DNA from: an uncultured Eubacteriales bacterium
GTDB lineage: Bacteria; Bacillota; Clostridia; Oscillospirales; CAG-272
Assembly (NCBI GenBank): GCA_934446485.1
Contig: CAKSEM010000093.1
Coordinates: forward strand, 1 to 6,110
DNA length: 6,110 nt
Direction of reading: 5' to 3'
Both the position numbers and the translations under genes were made by a program. The notes beneath the pieces are model-generated. The model was given only the letters and a program-made list of their open reading frames with translations, was not told where the DNA came from and searched no databases. Every line of letters begins with the position of its first letter. Positions within the stretch are counted from its first letter, which is position 1. Shown piece by piece: positions 6,080-6,110 of this stretch.

Positions 6080-6104
6080 CTTTTGCATAAAAATGAGATA
6101 TAAT
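6076..6104 (+). promoter_or_regulatory. Near-consensus SigA promoter reading out of the window
   Basis: TTGACT at 6076-6081 (five of six) and TATAAT at 6099-6104 (six of six) are separated by exactly 17 nt, with an A-rich spacer. The -35 box overlaps the symporter's stop codon (TGA, 6077-6079). Transcription should start just past the window end and serve a downstream + strand gene that cannot be seen here. Confidence 0.8.
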
Positions 6105-6110
6105 ACTTAA

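Overview
The window looks like chromosomal DNA of an anaerobic Firmicute of the Clostridia (Oscillospiraceae-like). This is inferred from the clostridial form of galactokinase, the RlmH and AGCS transporter sequences, strong Shine-Dalgarno sites and SigA-type promoters. No phage, transposon, CRISPR, tRNA or rRNA signature is visible. All supportable genes lie on the + strand; the long minus-strand frames are shadows of them.

Layout: (1) 1-351 is the 3' end of an unrecognised, AT-richer gene. (2) 352-680 is a gene-free gap. It holds a perfect 19-bp hairpin (472-516), probably a terminator, and a likely promoter (575-603) for the next gene. (3) 681-4639 holds four genes with short gaps and no convincing terminator between them, so they may form one transcript: a galactokinase-family GHMP kinase, a three-helix membrane protein of unknown role, rlmH (23S rRNA pseudouridine-1915 methyltransferase) starting 2 nt after the membrane gene, and a membrane-anchored extracytoplasmic protein with C-terminal WG repeats. 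(4) 4672-4709 is a 38-bp perfect palindrome, a terminator-like hairpin. (5) 4740-6079 is an AGCS-family sodium:amino-acid (alanine/glycine) symporter broken into two overlapping frames near 5210. (6) 6076-6104 is a near-consensus promoter whose -35 box overlaps the symporter's stop codon. It drives something beyond the window.

The genes do not form an obvious pathway: sugar phosphorylation, ribosome modification, an envelope protein and amino-acid uptake sit side by side, as is common in clostridial housekeeping regions. I found no convincing new multi-gene system. The points most worth a second look are the frameshifted symporter, the palindrome that separates it from the upstream cluster with little room for its own promoter, and the two uncharacterised envelope proteins next to rlmH.
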